DNA from: Ciona intestinalis
Taxonomy: Eukaryota > Chordata > Ascidiacea > Phlebobranchia > Cionidae
Assembly: GCF_000224145.3 (NCBI RefSeq)
Contig: NW_004191376.1
Span: 1-64,000, forward strand
Length of the DNA stretch: 64,000 bases
Direction of reading: 5' to 3'
Each line of letters begins with the position of its first letter. The first letter of the stretch is position 1. The notes below the pieces were generated by a model. The model made no database searches and was not told the origin of the DNA. It saw only the letters and a program-made list of their open reading frames with translations. The position numbers and the translations under genes are program-made. Below are positions 37,801 through 48,990 of this stretch, in pieces.

Positions 37801-38494
37801 GTTTTTTGAGCAGTTTCTGCGTTAAAAATCTGGTGGTTTCGCTTGGATTCTAGATCGTTGAGCATTTTCTGCGAAATCTGGTGGTTTCGCTTGGATTCTA
37901 GATCGGTATATACAGAAACGTGCACACAATAATAAACAATTCACAAGAATGTCAGTAATACTAAATAAAAGGTGCCTTAAGTGAAAACTAAAGGGCTTCC
38001 GGATACTTGCACAAATCCAGTTTTCAACCTTGTACCAGAATTGCTTAACTTTCGGGCAATAATAAAACGGGTGTAATAAAGTTTCTATTTCTGTTTTGCA
38101 TGAAACGCATCGGTCAGTGTCTTTAAAAAGAAAAGTGTTTCATTTGTTACAATAGCGTGGTTTTGTAATTGTATTTGAAAAGATCTTAATTTTGTTCCAA
38201 CGTTCAAAAATAATTGTTCATGTAAACTTTCTCCCAGTCGTCTATGTTCCCAATCATTGCGCACCATTTTTGCTGCGTTCCGAGAATTGGTTCCTCCAAC
38301 GCCGCAACAATGCTTCGGTACATCGAGCTTGTCGAATTTAATTCTCCTATGCCATTTAACAATTGTTGCACCCTACTTGCGCTATTGCCTGTGTCCCAGC
38401 TTTCAGGTATAGATTTAATGAGTTCGTTATAGCGTTCGTAGTCGCTCTTATTATCTTTAACGTTGTATTTTGTAACAATTTCAGTATAGCTCAT
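37383..38494 (-). pseudogene. L1/Tx1-type LINE, C-terminal region
   Basis: The minus strand reads NIDDWEKVYMNNYF, TKLRSFQIQLQNHAI, TDRCVSCKTEIETLLHPFYY, CPKVKQFWYKVENWI and NCLLLCARFCIYRSRI in successive frames. That is the post-RT region of L1-like ORF2 proteins, with its C-x2-C...H...C knuckle. Frames shift several times. It shares the LLLCARFC block with the LINE remnant at 52.8-53.4 kb and could be the 3' continuation of the RT at 40.5-42.9 kb, interrupted by the Harbinger remnant. Confidence 0.7.
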
Positions 38495-38549
38495 ATAGTT
38501 TCCACCTTCAATTTATTAGTTGATTATAATTTACTATGCCGACATTTGC

Positions 38550-38775
38550 AAACTCTTGGATGAGAAAGGAACGAGATCGGTATTTAATTTTCGCGTTTAA
38601 CCACACAATGTTCTCGAGCTATAATTTTCTCCCCCAGTGCACCACAGTCATATATCCGTTTGCAAACTCTTGGATGAGAAAGGAACGAGATCGGTATTTA
38701 ATTTTCGCGTTTAACCACACAATGTTCTCGAGCTATAATTTTCTCCCCCAGTGCACCACAGTCATATATCCGTTT
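38550..38775. repeat. 112-bp tandem duplication
   Basis: TTTGCAAACTCTTGGATGAG starts at about 38546 and 38658 with identical continuation. Confidence 0.9.
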
Positions 38776-38780
38776 GAGCG

Positions 38781-39224
38781 TTAGTAAAGTGTTTCGGAGC
38801 GCTCGGATAGGAGTATACGCTGGAAGTCAACAGATGTTTCACGCAGTGATGATCGTAAAGCAGGATGCACACTGGAAACAATTGCGGCTGCGGCCGGGAA
38901 ATCCCCAGACAGTCTGCGGCGCTCTTGCGCGGCTGTCCGGGCGTATACGCACACCTGCAAGGTTTTTTGTGTCACCTCAAACATTTCCTCACAAAAAATC
39001 AACTTCATGTATTTTTTATCATTTTTTAATTTTATTAAAACGAAATCCGCAAAAAGAAGACTGCTTATTTCCTTCATGTACGCCTCCACAAGCTCTGCAG
39101 GTTTTTCTCTTAATTGTGCCACCACAAATTTACCAAAGTGGTCTAGTCTATCTAATTTCCTTTCCTGGAGTTCTGCAAGATGACTTGAGCTTTGCCTCAA
39201 ATAACTTAGCATCTCTGTCTGCAA
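38781..39224 (-). CDS. Harbinger-associated MYB/MADF-like protein, C-terminal part
   Basis: The minus-strand frame has LDRLDHFGKFVVAQLREKPA and VEAYMKEISSLLFAD. This is the usual C-terminal helix pattern of MADF/MYB-like proteins that bind DNA and partner Harbinger transposases. The remaining residues read into unrelated sequence. The adjacent Harbinger transposase remnant supports the assignment. The DNA-binding N-terminus is not seen, and the intron or truncation point is not resolved. Confidence 0.5.
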   Translation of the reverse strand: MQTEMLSYLRQSSSHLAELQERKLDRLDHFGKFVVAQLREKPAELVEAYMKEISSLLFADFVLIKLKNDKKYMKLIFCEEMFEVTQKTLQVCVYARTAAQERRRLSGDFPAAAAIVSSVHPALRSSLRETSVDFQRILLSERSETLY

Positions 39225-39616
39225 AACAAAAACATTACTAAGTTTGGTTTTTATTTATAATATCATGAACTAAAGCATATGCTTAACCCTTTGGACGTGC
39301 CCGGAGCCAGATGGCTAGATCCTATCACAAGTTACTTAATAGTCCTACTTTTTTAATAAACAGGAAGTGGATCATCCTTAAGACACAGCGAACTCTCCTA
39401 ACACATTTCCAAGATGATTTTATAAGACTTTAAGTGATTTTGGTTATTGAATTTGTGTGTATTGTTGGTTTTATTGTAGTAATAAATAACAGCCCATAAG
39501 TTATAGAAACCTCACTAAAGTTAAATTTTGGTTACACAGCAATTAGTTTGTGGTTTAGAATCGACATATCGAAGGTTTTTGTAATTTTTTTCCTTTATGA
39601 TTCAGGTAACTTTGCA

Positions 39617-39666
39617 NNNNNNNNNNNNNNNNNNNNNNNNNNNNNNNNNNNNNNNNNNNNNNNNNN
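39617..39666. other. Assembly gap (50 N)
   Basis: It interrupts the Harbinger transposase remnant. Confidence 0.95.
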
Positions 39667-40115
39667 GAAATTGCTTTCCTCCAAGGAGTGTCTATTTTTT
39701 TGTATTTTGGGCTCAATAGCCTTCAGCAATGTATAGAATTTTTCTTTACTCATTCTACAAAATATTGGTGACATTTGTTTGGGTCTCCAACTCCAAGAAG
39801 TTGCTTAGCCAGGATAAATTCTGATTTGCTGTCTCTTTCTTTTAGCATTTCATGCACCCAAACATTTCTGAACATTAAAACAATAGCTTAATAAATATTC
39901 AAATAAGATATAGTATACTCTCACTTTATCACTATACTACTAATTTACTCAAATGTAATACTCAAATACCATATGTGTAAGGATTTCTAACTTTATCACT
40001 GTACTAATACCTTTCAATCCCTGATAAACTTTCATATAGAACATATGCTTCAATTGTGGAATGCAGATTAAGCAAAGTTTCAAAGCAAACTTCATCCATT
40101 GCAGCAATACAATTG
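39667..40115 (-). pseudogene. Harbinger (PIF) transposase, N-terminal fragment
   Basis: One minus-strand exon at about 40003-40115 reads MDEVCFETLLNLHSTIEAYV then LYESLSGIERY. The next, about 39667-39870, reads NVWVHEMLKERDSKSEFILA, KCHQYFVE and MSKEKFYTLLKAIEPKIQKN. The pattern W-V-H, then a spacer, then F-R-M-S-x-x-x-F is the N-terminus of Harbinger transposases. The DDE catalytic part would lie beyond the gap and was not found. Confidence 0.65.
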
Positions 40116-40329
40116 TCACTTTGGATAGGTATAGGCCTACAATAATGACCTGCTATAGGGCTATCATAATTTAATGCCTGCTACTGAGAACATAGAAAAA
40201 TGCAGAAAAAAGGTCTTGATAATTTGACCAGCATAGCAGTATTCCACTGCTGTGTCGTACACATGGAAGACTTATTGCTTTCAAACAAACATTAAAACTG
40301 TCACATCAAACGAAATAATGCACGAAGAT

Positions 40330-40545
40330 GTTATTTAACTTATTTTATATCAAATTATTCTACTTCGTGCCGTTCACGGCTATGCGGCAAAGTAGCAGAC
40401 GACGCAAGACCAACTCGTTGCAGCCGCACATCACCGTACAGACCGCACAACCGTCGCATCAACCGCCGAAAGTTTGGCCGCAAGCCGCGCCGTAGACACC
40501 TTACGGCACCCGCAAGGGTGTGTATGTGTGCATCGGGCTTAATGT
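40330..40545. other. GC-rich interval
   Basis: Compositionally distinct, rich in GCCGC and CGCA. It might be an element end or host sequence; no gene is recognised. Confidence 0.35.
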
Positions 40546-42950
40546 TGCGATTAACACCCCCGTGTTAAAGTAACGGGATTCAGTTTCTTTCCATGGCGAT
40601 CGATATTCTGGGTTTAACAGAATTAACCATTTAGATTGTAAGGCTAATATGTAAGCATCGATGTTTATCATGTTCGTTTCTCCATGTTTTATTTCGCGAC
40701 CAAGTGTTTTTTTCCCTTTATGCGTTCCCATTTTGAGCCCCAAATGAACCGAAAAATCTTTGTGTTTAGTGATTTCACTATGTATTTTGGAATTGGCGTT
40801 GAGAGAACGCTTGCTTTGTAGGTGAGTATCGGGATTATCGGGGATTTCACGACCGTAACCTTTCCAAGAATGGTAAGAGGCCTGCCGGACCAGATGTTTA
40901 GCAAAGTTGCTATTTTCTTCAGCGGCTTTGTCAAATTTAGGTCAATTATGACTTTAGCGTTTTGGTCCGTTTATTGGAAACTCAATGCCCAAATATTTTT
41001 TGTGGTCTTGCCGCCACAGGAGGCCCAAATCCATCATAGGTTTACTTAAACATTTTCGTTTACTACCAACGTAGAAGGCTTGGTGATTTTTGGAAATTAA
41101 TCACGCATCCAGCTCTTAAGCCAAACTCGTTCAAAGTCTTAAAAATCGTATTAAAACTATTCTCCTCACCGTCGGTAAATATCACGGTGTCATCAGCCAG
41201 AAGCGATATCTTAATTTCCGTATCATTAATTTTGACGCCCTTTATCAGCTAGGCGAATTTCCGCTGCTAATGTCTCGATGGCGAGAACGAATAGTGATGG
41301 AGATATCGGATCTCCCGCCTGCAACCTCTGCCTATTTCGAAGAGGCGAGACACATGACCGTTATTTGTTATTACATATCGGGGCTTTCTGTAAAATATAC
41401 TAATCCATTTTCGTATGTATTTCCTAACAAACCCCCAGTTTTTTATCATTTCGTAGACAAAATTAAAAGTTCATAACTGTGCCTGATACGTCTTCTAAGT
41501 CACAATAGTCAAAAAGTTCAGTGTGTCAAAGGCCTTATAAAAGTCTAGGCTGATAACTGTGCCTGGTACGTCTTCTAAGTCACTCTGCCTATTTCGAAGA
41601 GGCGAGACACATGACCGTTATTTGTTATTACACATCGGGGCGTTCTGTAAAATATACTAATCCATTTTCGTATGTATTTCCCAACAAACCCCCAGTTTTT
41701 TATCATTTCGTAGACAAAATTAAAGTTCAGTGTGTCAAGGCCTTATAAAAGTCTAGGCTGAGTAACTGTGCTGGTACGTCTTCTAAGTCACACATGAGTC
41801 CGAAAGTTCAGTGTGTCAAAGGCCTATGTATTTCCCAACAAACCCCCAGTTTTTTATCATTTCGTAGACAAAATTAAAGTTCAGTGTGTCAAGGCCTTAT
41901 AAAAGTCTAGGCTGATAACTGTGCCTGGTACGTCTTCTAAGTCACAATAGTCAAAAAGTTCAGTGTGTCAAAGGCCTTATAAAAACTTTTATAAGTCACT
42001 CTGCTTATTTCGAAGAGGCGAGACACATGACCGTCCGTTATTTGTTATTACACATCGGGGCTTTTCGTATGTATTTCCCAACAAACCCCCAGTTTTTTAT
42101 CATTTCGTAGACAAAATTAAAGTTCAGTGTGTCAAAGGCCTTATAAAAGTCTAGGCTGATAACTGTGCCTGGTACGTCTTCTAAGTCACAATAGTCAAAA
42201 AGTTCAGTGTGTCAAAGGCCTTATAAAAACTTTTATAAGTCACTCTGCTTATTTCGAAGAGGCGAGACACATGACCGTCCGTTATTTGTTATTACACATC
42301 GGGGCTTTCTGTAAAATATACTAATCCATTTTCGTATGTATTTCCCAACAAACCCCCAGTTTTTTATCATTTCGTAGACAAAATTAAAGTTCAGTGTGTC
42401 AAAGGCCTTCTTATAAAAGTCTAGGCTGATAACTGTGCCTGGTACGTCTTCTAAGTCACAATAGTCAAAAAGTTCAGTGTGTCAAAGGCCTTATAAAAAC
42501 TTTGCTGATCACTGTGCCTGTAGTCTTCTAAGTCACAATAGTCAATTACATCAAATAGCAATCTAATATTATCACCGATAGATGAATCGACTCTTAATAA
42601 AACCATTTTGGTCCGGGTGTATTAACTCGGGTAAAGTAGATTTTTATTCTTAAGTTGATAATTTTGGAAAGTATTTTATAATCAACGTTTAGAAGCGCGA
42701 TCGGTCGATAATTGGTAGCAAACAGCGGATCTTTACCGTCTTTTGGGATCAGCGATATTACGCCTTCTGTCTGTGTGTTTGTTAACATGCCGATAACTTC
42801 AGTGCGCCGATCAAGAATATTTTAATATGCGGCCAAAAGCTTTTGTAGAATTCTGCTGACAGTCTATCATTACCACCAGGTAATTTATTATTAGGCATTG
42901 ACTTTATGGTAGAAAATATTTCTTCCTCGGTTATTAGGTGCTGTAGGCCA
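40546..42950 (-). pseudogene. L1/Tx1-type LINE reverse transcriptase
   Basis: Read downward on the minus strand: KLPGGNDRLSAEFYKSFWPH, EGVISLIPKDGKD, NYRPIALLNVDYKILSKII, LDFYKAFDTLNF (motif A, repeated), FGKYIRKWISIFY-like residues, a GRGCR..GDPISPSLF motif B (about 41330), LLADDTVIF (motif C, about 41195) and WSGRPLTILGKVTVVKSP followed by FRFIWGSKWERI. This is the ordered RT of an L1-type ORF2, which copies element RNA at a nicked target. Frames shift often, and motif A is tandemly amplified, so it is inactive. The endonuclease region was not found. Confidence 0.8.
41460..42560. repeat. Tandem array within the LINE RT motif A region
   Basis: The block containing TCTAGGCTGATAACTGTGCC (complement of the motif A codons) appears at about 41541, 41751, 41905, 42150 and 42418, with partial copies near 41470 and 42505. 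Units vary from about 150 to 270 bp and include different neighbouring stretches. Confidence 0.9.
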
Positions 42951-43079
42951 AAAGCGTGTTATCACAACTACTAAGCCTTGGTAATGGCAATGAATTTAGG
43001 TGATTTGCAATAGATGCTGGATGAAAAGCTGGATGAAAGCTGGATGAAAACGTTAGTAGCAACGGGTCAGAAACTGAGG

Positions 43080-43296
43080 TAAGCTACCTCAATCCATTAT
43101 TAAATGGCGAAAGGCTAAAAGAGAGTGGGCTACCGTAAACCGCATGGCGCCGGGTGGAGAAGCAGAACCCCGGCCCGATGTACGAGGGCATGAAGCCCGC
43201 AACCGTAGGATCCGGGGCAAAAGCGCACCTGGCAAAACAAATAGCCGCAATAGGAATAGGCAGTGCCTCGGGCCTGGCCATCCTTGCAAGAAGGCC
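43080..43296. other. GC-rich segment joined to 28S rRNA
   Basis: Frames are open on both strands. The plus-strand reading PMYEGMKPATVGSGAKAHLA looks protein-like, but I recognise no family. It meets 28S sequence at about 43297. It may be the 5' end of an element inserted in 28S, or a diverged rRNA region. Confidence 0.35.
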
Positions 43297-43487
43297 AGAC
43301 CTTGTCAGGCGGAGTTTGACTGGGGCGGTACATCTGTCAAAGAGTAACGCAGGTGTCCTAAGGTGAGCTCAGTGAGGACGGAAACCTCGCGTAGAGAAAA
43401 GCTAACTTGATTTTCAGTATGAATACAGACCGCGAAAGCGTGGCCTATCGATCCTTTTAAACTTGCGAGTTTCAAGCCAAGAGGTGC

Positions 43488-43522
<35 letters not shown>

Positions 43523-43579
43523 AGCCGAGCGTTCATAGCGAAGTTGCTTTTTGATCCTTCGATGTCGCCTCTGCTATCA
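43297..43579 (+). rRNA. 28S rRNA 3'-region fragment
   Basis: Conserved 28S blocks follow in order: GACTGGGGCGGTACATCTGT, AACGCAGGTGTCCTAAGGTG, TTTTCAGTATGAATACAGAC, AGTTACCACAGGGATAACTG and TTGCTTTTTGATCCTTCGAT. Compared with usual 28S, about 9 bases are missing near GTAGAGAAAAGC and scattered substitutions occur, so it looks like a decayed copy. It ends at a 110-N gap inside CTATCA. Confidence 0.93.
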
Positions 43580-43689
43580 NNNNNNNNNNNNNNNNNNNNN
43601 NNNNNNNNNNNNNNNNNNNNNNNNNNNNNNNNNNNNNNNNNNNNNNNNNNNNNNNNNNNNNNNNNNNNNNNNNNNNNNNNNNNNNNNNN
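43580..43689. other. Assembly gap (110 N)
   Basis: It lies between a 28S fragment and LTR sequence. Confidence 0.95.
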
Positions 43690-43907
43690 AGCGAAAACAA
43701 GAGCATGACAGGAATAGAATGCAGTTTCGCTGCTTTCGTAACATCTACTTCCCCGTCATTCTAATCGTGATAATAAAACAATTACCCAGTTGTGTGTATG
43801 CCAGGCAAGGCAATTGCCACATGCCAATGACGCGTTTTATTGTTTTGCTACACGTGTTTTTTGTTATATAAACCTTCATTTTCCTGTACTGTCAGGCAGT
43901 ACGGGGC
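43690..43907 (+). mobile_element. Partial LTR (copy c)
   Basis: It matches the central part of the LTR family (GTGATAATAAAACAATTACC, GCAGTACGGGG) and stops where 28S sequence resumes. Confidence 0.7.
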
Positions 43908-43935
43908 TTCACCCACTAATAGGGAACGTGAGCTG
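43908..43935 (+). rRNA. 28S rRNA fragment, 28 bp
   Basis: TTCACCCACTAATAGGGAACGTGAGCTG is written here as TTCACCCACTAATAGG plus GAACGTGAGCTG. It is the conserved 28S block that normally lies about 40 bases after the end of the preceding fragment. It is therefore the far flank of an insertion into the same 28S copy. Confidence 0.85.
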
Positions 43936-43980
43936 TTTAAGAATGAAAATTTCAGCTGTTCCACCACACACCCATGGGGA

Positions 43981-44507
43981 TGTAGCGGTTGATTGTGCTC
44001 TAGCACAGATGTAATGATATAAAGATAGCTAAATTTAACACTAATACATAAAGATTGAGAATATAAAGCAACGTTGTATAGCGAAAACAAAAGCATGACA
44101 GGAATAGAATGCAGTTTCGCTGCTTTCGTAACATCTACTTTCCCGTCATTCTAATCGTGATAATAAAACAATTACCCAGTTGTGTGTATGCCAGGCAAGG
44201 CAATTGCCACATGCCAATGACGCGTTTTATTGTTTTGCTACACGTGTTTTTCGTTATATAAACCTTCACTTTCCTGTACTGTCAGGCAGTACGGGGTTTG
44301 CAATACCCTGCTGTTCTCACTTTGTCTCTAAGCTCGTTGTCGCACTTTCACCATACAATAAACTGAGATGTGCCGTAAAAGTGTCTTACATCGGTGTGCC
44401 ATGCGTTGCGGAGTCGGATAGCGTGTGCGTAGGGGCAGGATGGAACAGCGTCGTCGCGAGGCTGCCGGAGCGCGAACCCACAACTTCAACATTAGCCGCC
44501 CCCCACA
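43981..44507 (+). mobile_element. LTR (copy d)
   Basis: A 527-bp copy with TGTAGCGG start and CCCCACA end, probably a solo LTR. No matching 5-bp flanks are evident. Confidence 0.7.
44255..44261 (+). promoter_or_regulatory. TATA box in the LTR
   Basis: TATATAA lies in the LTR about 270 bases from its 5' end. Copy a has a weaker TATACAAA at the equivalent place. Confidence 0.5.
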
Positions 44508-45400
44508 GGGTCGTTTGTATGCGTGATCGTTATGTGTTCACAGGAGAACTTTCGCAGTGCAAAGGTGTAAAAACAGTGGAGACGTTAACCAACTTCAACA
44601 ACGCCATATTGTAGCAGTATAAAATATCACAAGCACATCTGTGTCTTTTCAGATATCCGTTCTCTTTTGACTAAAACAAGAACTAGTAATGCAAAAATGA
44701 TCGTTATGTGTTCACAGGAGAACTTTCGCAGTGCAAAGGTGTAAAAACAGTGGAGACGTTAACCAACTTCAACAACGCCATATTGTAGCAGTATAAAATA
44801 TCACAAGCACATCTGTGTCTTTTCAGATATCCGTTCTCTTTTGACTAAAACAAGAACTAGTAATGCAAAAATCGCTATGAAAAAGATACGATTTCAGCAG
44901 TGAGATTAAGTAGCGGCAAGCAACCTTAGAACCGCAAAATAATAATACAAATAACGACTACTTGTAAACATAATACAGACGTAAACAATGTTTACAAGTG
45001 ACAAACAAAACTTTCATTGGGAGAAGCAGTAATCTAAAAAAACGCTTGAACAAAGATACGATTTCGATTTTACAATGAGATCATTTGTTACCAACAGTGT
45101 AGTCGTTAGGTGTTCACAGGAGAACCTTAAAGATACGATTTCGATTTTACAATGAGATCATTTGTTACCAACAGTGTAGTCGTTAGGTGTTCACAGGAGA
45201 ACCTTAAAGATACGATTTCGATTTTACAATGAGATCATTTGTTACCAACAGTGTAGTCGTTAGGTGTTCACAGGAGAACCTTCGCAGTGCAAAGGTGTAA
45301 AAACAGTGGAGACGTTAACCAACTTCAACAACGCCATATTGTAGCAGTATAAAATATCACAAGCACATCTGTGTCTTTTCAGATGTCCTGCAAGCAGCGT
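44508..45400. repeat. Tandem duplications downstream of the LTR
   Basis: A 176-bp block (GATCGTTATGTGTTCACAGG to AACTAGTAATGCAAAAAT) occurs at 44523 and 44699, with a third partial copy near 45266. A 76-bp unit starting AAAGATACGATTTCGATTTT is present three times at about 45054-45280. A dispersed repeat copy (44929-45050) lies between them. Confidence 0.85.
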
Positions 45401-45610
45401 TAGAAGAGAACAAACCGAAACGTATTAATATAAATTAGGACTTGCAATTATCTTAAACGTAAACAAAGTTTATGGTGTCTTTTCAGATGTCCTGCAAGCA
45501 GCGTTAGAAGAGAACAAACCGAAACGTATTAATATAAATTAGGACTTGCAATTATCTTAAACGTAAACAAAGTTTATGTCACCAAAACGAGATTACACAG
45601 AGAACGGATA
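45395..45610. repeat. Duplicated divergent dispersed repeat
   Basis: The block TCAGATGTCCTGCAAGCAGC through AACGTAAACAAAGTTTATG occurs twice. The second copy continues with CACCAAAACGAGATTAC of the dispersed family. Confidence 0.7.
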
Positions 45611-45649
45611 AAGCTAGTATATAATACTGCTTGTAGGGGCAGTACATTT

Positions 45650-46150
45650 AAGCAATGTGTTTCCTGTAATCACTGTTGATGTGTCCAAAAAAATGAAGGA
45701 AACTGATTAGCTTCTGTGTGGCCCAATGTTATTGCTGGATGTTCATGTGTAGGTGTGGTAATGTGTGTAAATAAAATTGCAACGTGTTGTACACCGTTAA
45801 TATGTGTGCAACCTTGAGGCCATAATGTATTTGTGTGGCCATAATATATTTGTAAAAACATAACGGAAGTAATAGAAACATCTAGTCCCATTACGCAGTT
45901 CATGGTCTTGAAACAGGATTGTGATGCATTGAACTTTTGATTTTGGGTTTCGAAGAACCCTGTTGTTTATGCAGCCTAATGCTGGATCCATATTATTACG
46001 GAGACATAGGCTTTCACTTTTCTGGAAAGCCGTGCTTGATTGCTTTATGGTTGGCAATGCCAACATCTGTGCTCAATAGTGTCGGTGAAATGCCGGAATA
46101 TACTGACTCGGCATATATTTATACATTAACGTTAAACACGAAAAACTAGC
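45650..46150. other. Unassigned open frames
   Basis: Overlapping frames at 45670-45903 and 45797-46066 (minus) and 45937-46149 (plus) show no motif that I recognise. The minus pair may be one frameshifted gene. Confidence 0.25.
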
Positions 46151-46620
46151 TTTTTATAAAAAAAATGGGCAGTAGAGGTATCAGTGAGACATAATGAACA
46201 TTCTAATATAAAGAAAGCGCTTATAACAAACTAATAAGAAAAAAGTGCCGAGTCAGCATATTATAGCTACGTTCAATCGAAAGTTGAAATATATAATAAG
46301 GTCTGTTTTACAATTTTTTTTATACGGTTTTGAAAAAGAAGCATTCGGGCAGCAGGTATCAGTGAGAAATAATGAACATTCTAATATAAAGAAAGCGCTT
46401 ATAACAAACTAATAAGAAAAAAGTGATGAGTCGATAACAAACTAATAAGAAAAAAGTGATGAGTCGGCATATTATAGCCACGTTCGAGAAAGCGCTTATA
46501 ACAAACTAATAAGAAAAAAGTGATGAGTCGGCATATTATAGCTACGTTCAATCGAAAATTGAAAATAAGGTCTGTTTTACAATTTTTTTATATGGTTTTG
46601 AAAAAGAAGCATTCATTATA
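46150..46620. repeat. Interrupted tandem repeats
   Basis: The block CTAATATAAAGAAAGCGCTT with ATAACAAACTAATAAGAAAA occurs three to four times with partial deletions. Confidence 0.8.
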
Positions 46621-47590
46621 CCAAATCAGAAATATTTGAGTTTTCTTGACTTTTTCGGAAGCTGGAAACGATCAAAGTTGAGTGGTATTTTTCCTAATGG
46701 GAAATCTTATGCAAAAATGCGCCACGGCCTATTACTCCAGCGGTCGAATTTGCGGTTTTGAAACTCATTTTTTTGTTGCCTTTTCAAGTAAAAAGTATTA
46801 AAATGAAATTGGTAAAATGCAATTACCCCCTTTTCGGTTGGAAACTTTTCCTTGAGTTCCAGTAATATTTGCCAACTTTTCCTTGGGTTCCAGAACATTC
46901 GAGGCCATGAGCTTCCAGGTAATATCAATTTTTGTCCTCTTGATTTCGGCAATTCCCCCATTTTTTCTTTAATAATTCAATTACCTCATAGCGTTTGATT
47001 TGTTTTTCTGTCTTAAAATTCAAACAATTTGGTCGTTTAAACAGATTGTTCTTTTGGGTGGCTCACCACCCTAGTGAAACTAGCCTTTTCACTCATTTTG
47101 CAAGACACGTCCGCACGCCAGCCTAACTCGCAACGAATCCCGTGGACTGGCGACCTATTAATGTTGCGGTTCTTGTATATCGTTAACGACCACTTGCGCT
47201 CGTTGTCGTTGGACAGATAAAATTCTTTTTACAATACTGTTACAGACTGTGTAACTTACAGTTAAATTATATTTCGTACGTTTACGCGGTAAAAAGTACA
47301 GCATATTATTCACCTAGCATAAAGAATTCTTCTGAATCTGGTTTTCTTTTTCAACAGTGCACTCTTTATGATACTGTTTCCTACAAAGCAGTCTATTCTG
47401 TTGGTAGCTACATTGACTTGGGTAAAGATATGATAGCCATTTGCTTGTGGGAAAAAATTCTAGTTTTATTTGGATATGTACATTTGTGATGATAAAGCAG
47501 GTTGCAGTTTTGGTACCACGCCTAAACTTTTGCACGAATTAAAATTCACATTCTATTTGATTAAGGTGAATATATATGCAAGAGTAGGTT
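46620..47590. other. No gene recognised
   Basis: Short frames only; the minus frame at 46707-46961 has no recognised similarity. Confidence 0.4.
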
Positions 47591-47595
47591 AGATC

Positions 47596-48017
47596 ATGGA
47601 GAAGATGGCCTCCTTTGAAGAGATGTTCTTGCAGCTCAAGAACAAGCAAGATGAGTATGAAAGTGGTAATGCTAATTCTAACAACGATGATATGCTGCTT
47701 CTCCTGCTGTTGCTGTTATTACAGGGTCACCAGAACTGAAACAGTATTAAATATTGTGGCCCATTTAATAGTCTAGACGGTCAGGTTCTACGACCGTGTT
47801 AGATAAGGCTTGTAAAGAGCACGACGAGGCATATTCTCGATACGGCCCTGAGGCATATTATAAGTTTTCGGATGATGACCAGAAGCTTATCAATTCACAA
47901 TCACAGAAGCGATTGTTAATGGAAATGGACGATGACGCCGAGACCAGTGATCCGAAGCGTATGAAAGAAGCCCCAGCCGCAATTGGCGCGGGCGGTATCA
48001 TTCCAGGCCCCGTCTAA
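47596..48017 (+). pseudogene. Parvovirus-VP1-type phospholipase A2 domain, frameshifted
   Basis: A small frame (47596-47738) with an acidic stretch and a run of leucines precedes a Y-C-G-P calcium-loop-like motif. After a 1-base shift comes the catalytic helix pattern C-x3-H-D-x2-Y, followed by an acidic and a basic segment and a Gly-rich end. This combination marks the compact phospholipase A2 domain found in parvovirus VP1 proteins and in related virus-derived or transposon-derived proteins, where it modifies membranes. Between the loop motif and the helix the frame is broken by a stop. No capsid domain was recognised nearby. It may be an endogenous virus relic or cargo of a mobile element. 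Confidence 0.6.
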
Positions 48018-48098
48018 AATTTCCATCCCGGCATAGTACAATTACAATGATAATCACACATCGAGTGATTCTGCTATATCTCAACCGACGTTTGCTTC

Positions 48099-48340
48099 GT
48101 GGACAGCATGGGTGGCAAATGGAAGGGACAGCATCAACTCTTAAGAAAAAATTCTCGACCCAGCGAAGCTACCATTTTGAGACCCAGCGAAGCTACCATT
48201 TTGAGGAATTTGGCGCTCGGAGCACACAGCAAGGGTACACTGATGGCGCTAATGAAAATACAAGAAAGGGCGCTAATGAAAATACAAGAAAGGCAAAGAA
48301 ATTTGGAAATATTCCAAAAGTTATGAAGAGAAGGCAGTAG
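48099..48340 (+). pseudogene. Small basic open frame after the phospholipase domain
   Basis: A frame from about 48104 encodes M-G-G-K-W-K-G then a Lys/Arg-rich sequence with two short internal duplications. No family is recognised. It is close behind and in the same orientation as the phospholipase fragment, so the two may belong to one element. Confidence 0.3.
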
Positions 48341-48990
48341 TTGTACGGCTGTCTAATTGAGAAATGAAATCAAGATGTTTTGTGTTATTCACTAGAAACT
48401 TTATCTGAACACAAGGAATGGCTAATTAAAAGATTCGGTAAAAGAGACCACTGTGCAGACACATTATTGCCACAATTAAGCATCTAATGGAAATTACATG
48501 TGTTTTTCTCGTTAAAGCAGTAGTCGTACGGCTGTCTAATTGAGAAATGGAATCCAGATGTTTGTGTTATTCACTAGAAACTTTATCTGAACGGAAATTA
48601 CATGTGTTTTTCTCGTTAAAGCAGTAGTCGTACGGCTGTCTAATTGAGAAATGGAATCCAGATGTTTGTGTTATTCACTAGAAACTTTATCTGAACACAA
48701 GGAATGGCTAATAAAAGATTCGGTAAAAGAGACCACTGTGCAGACATTGCCACAATTAAGCATCTAATGGAAATTTTTCTCGTCAAGGCAGGTAGTCGTA
48801 AGGCTGTCTAATTGAGAAATGGAATCCAGATGTTTTGTGTTATTCAATGGAAACTTTATCTGAACACAAGGAATGGCTAATAAAATATTCGGTAAAAGAG
48901 ACCACTGTGCGGACATTGCCACAATTTAGCATCTAATGGAAAATTACATGTGTTTTTCTCGTTGATTAATTTGCGTTGCAAAAGACAAGT
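48330..48990 (+). repeat. Four tandem copies of a coding-like segment
   Basis: Each copy (about 120-210 bp) can be read LIEKWNPDVLCYSLETLSEH. Copies start near 48340, 48520, 48625 and 48790. The segment is followed by an exon-like frame with REWPYLLQEEFLFALYNL (48985-49090). Similar W-P-x-L-F patterns occur in transposon-linked proteins of cnidarians and fish, but the family is not named. Confidence 0.5.

Noticed and set aside
47596..48340. An intact endogenous parvovirus
   Set aside because: Only the phospholipase domain is recognisable, it is frameshifted, and no NS1 or capsid frame is seen.
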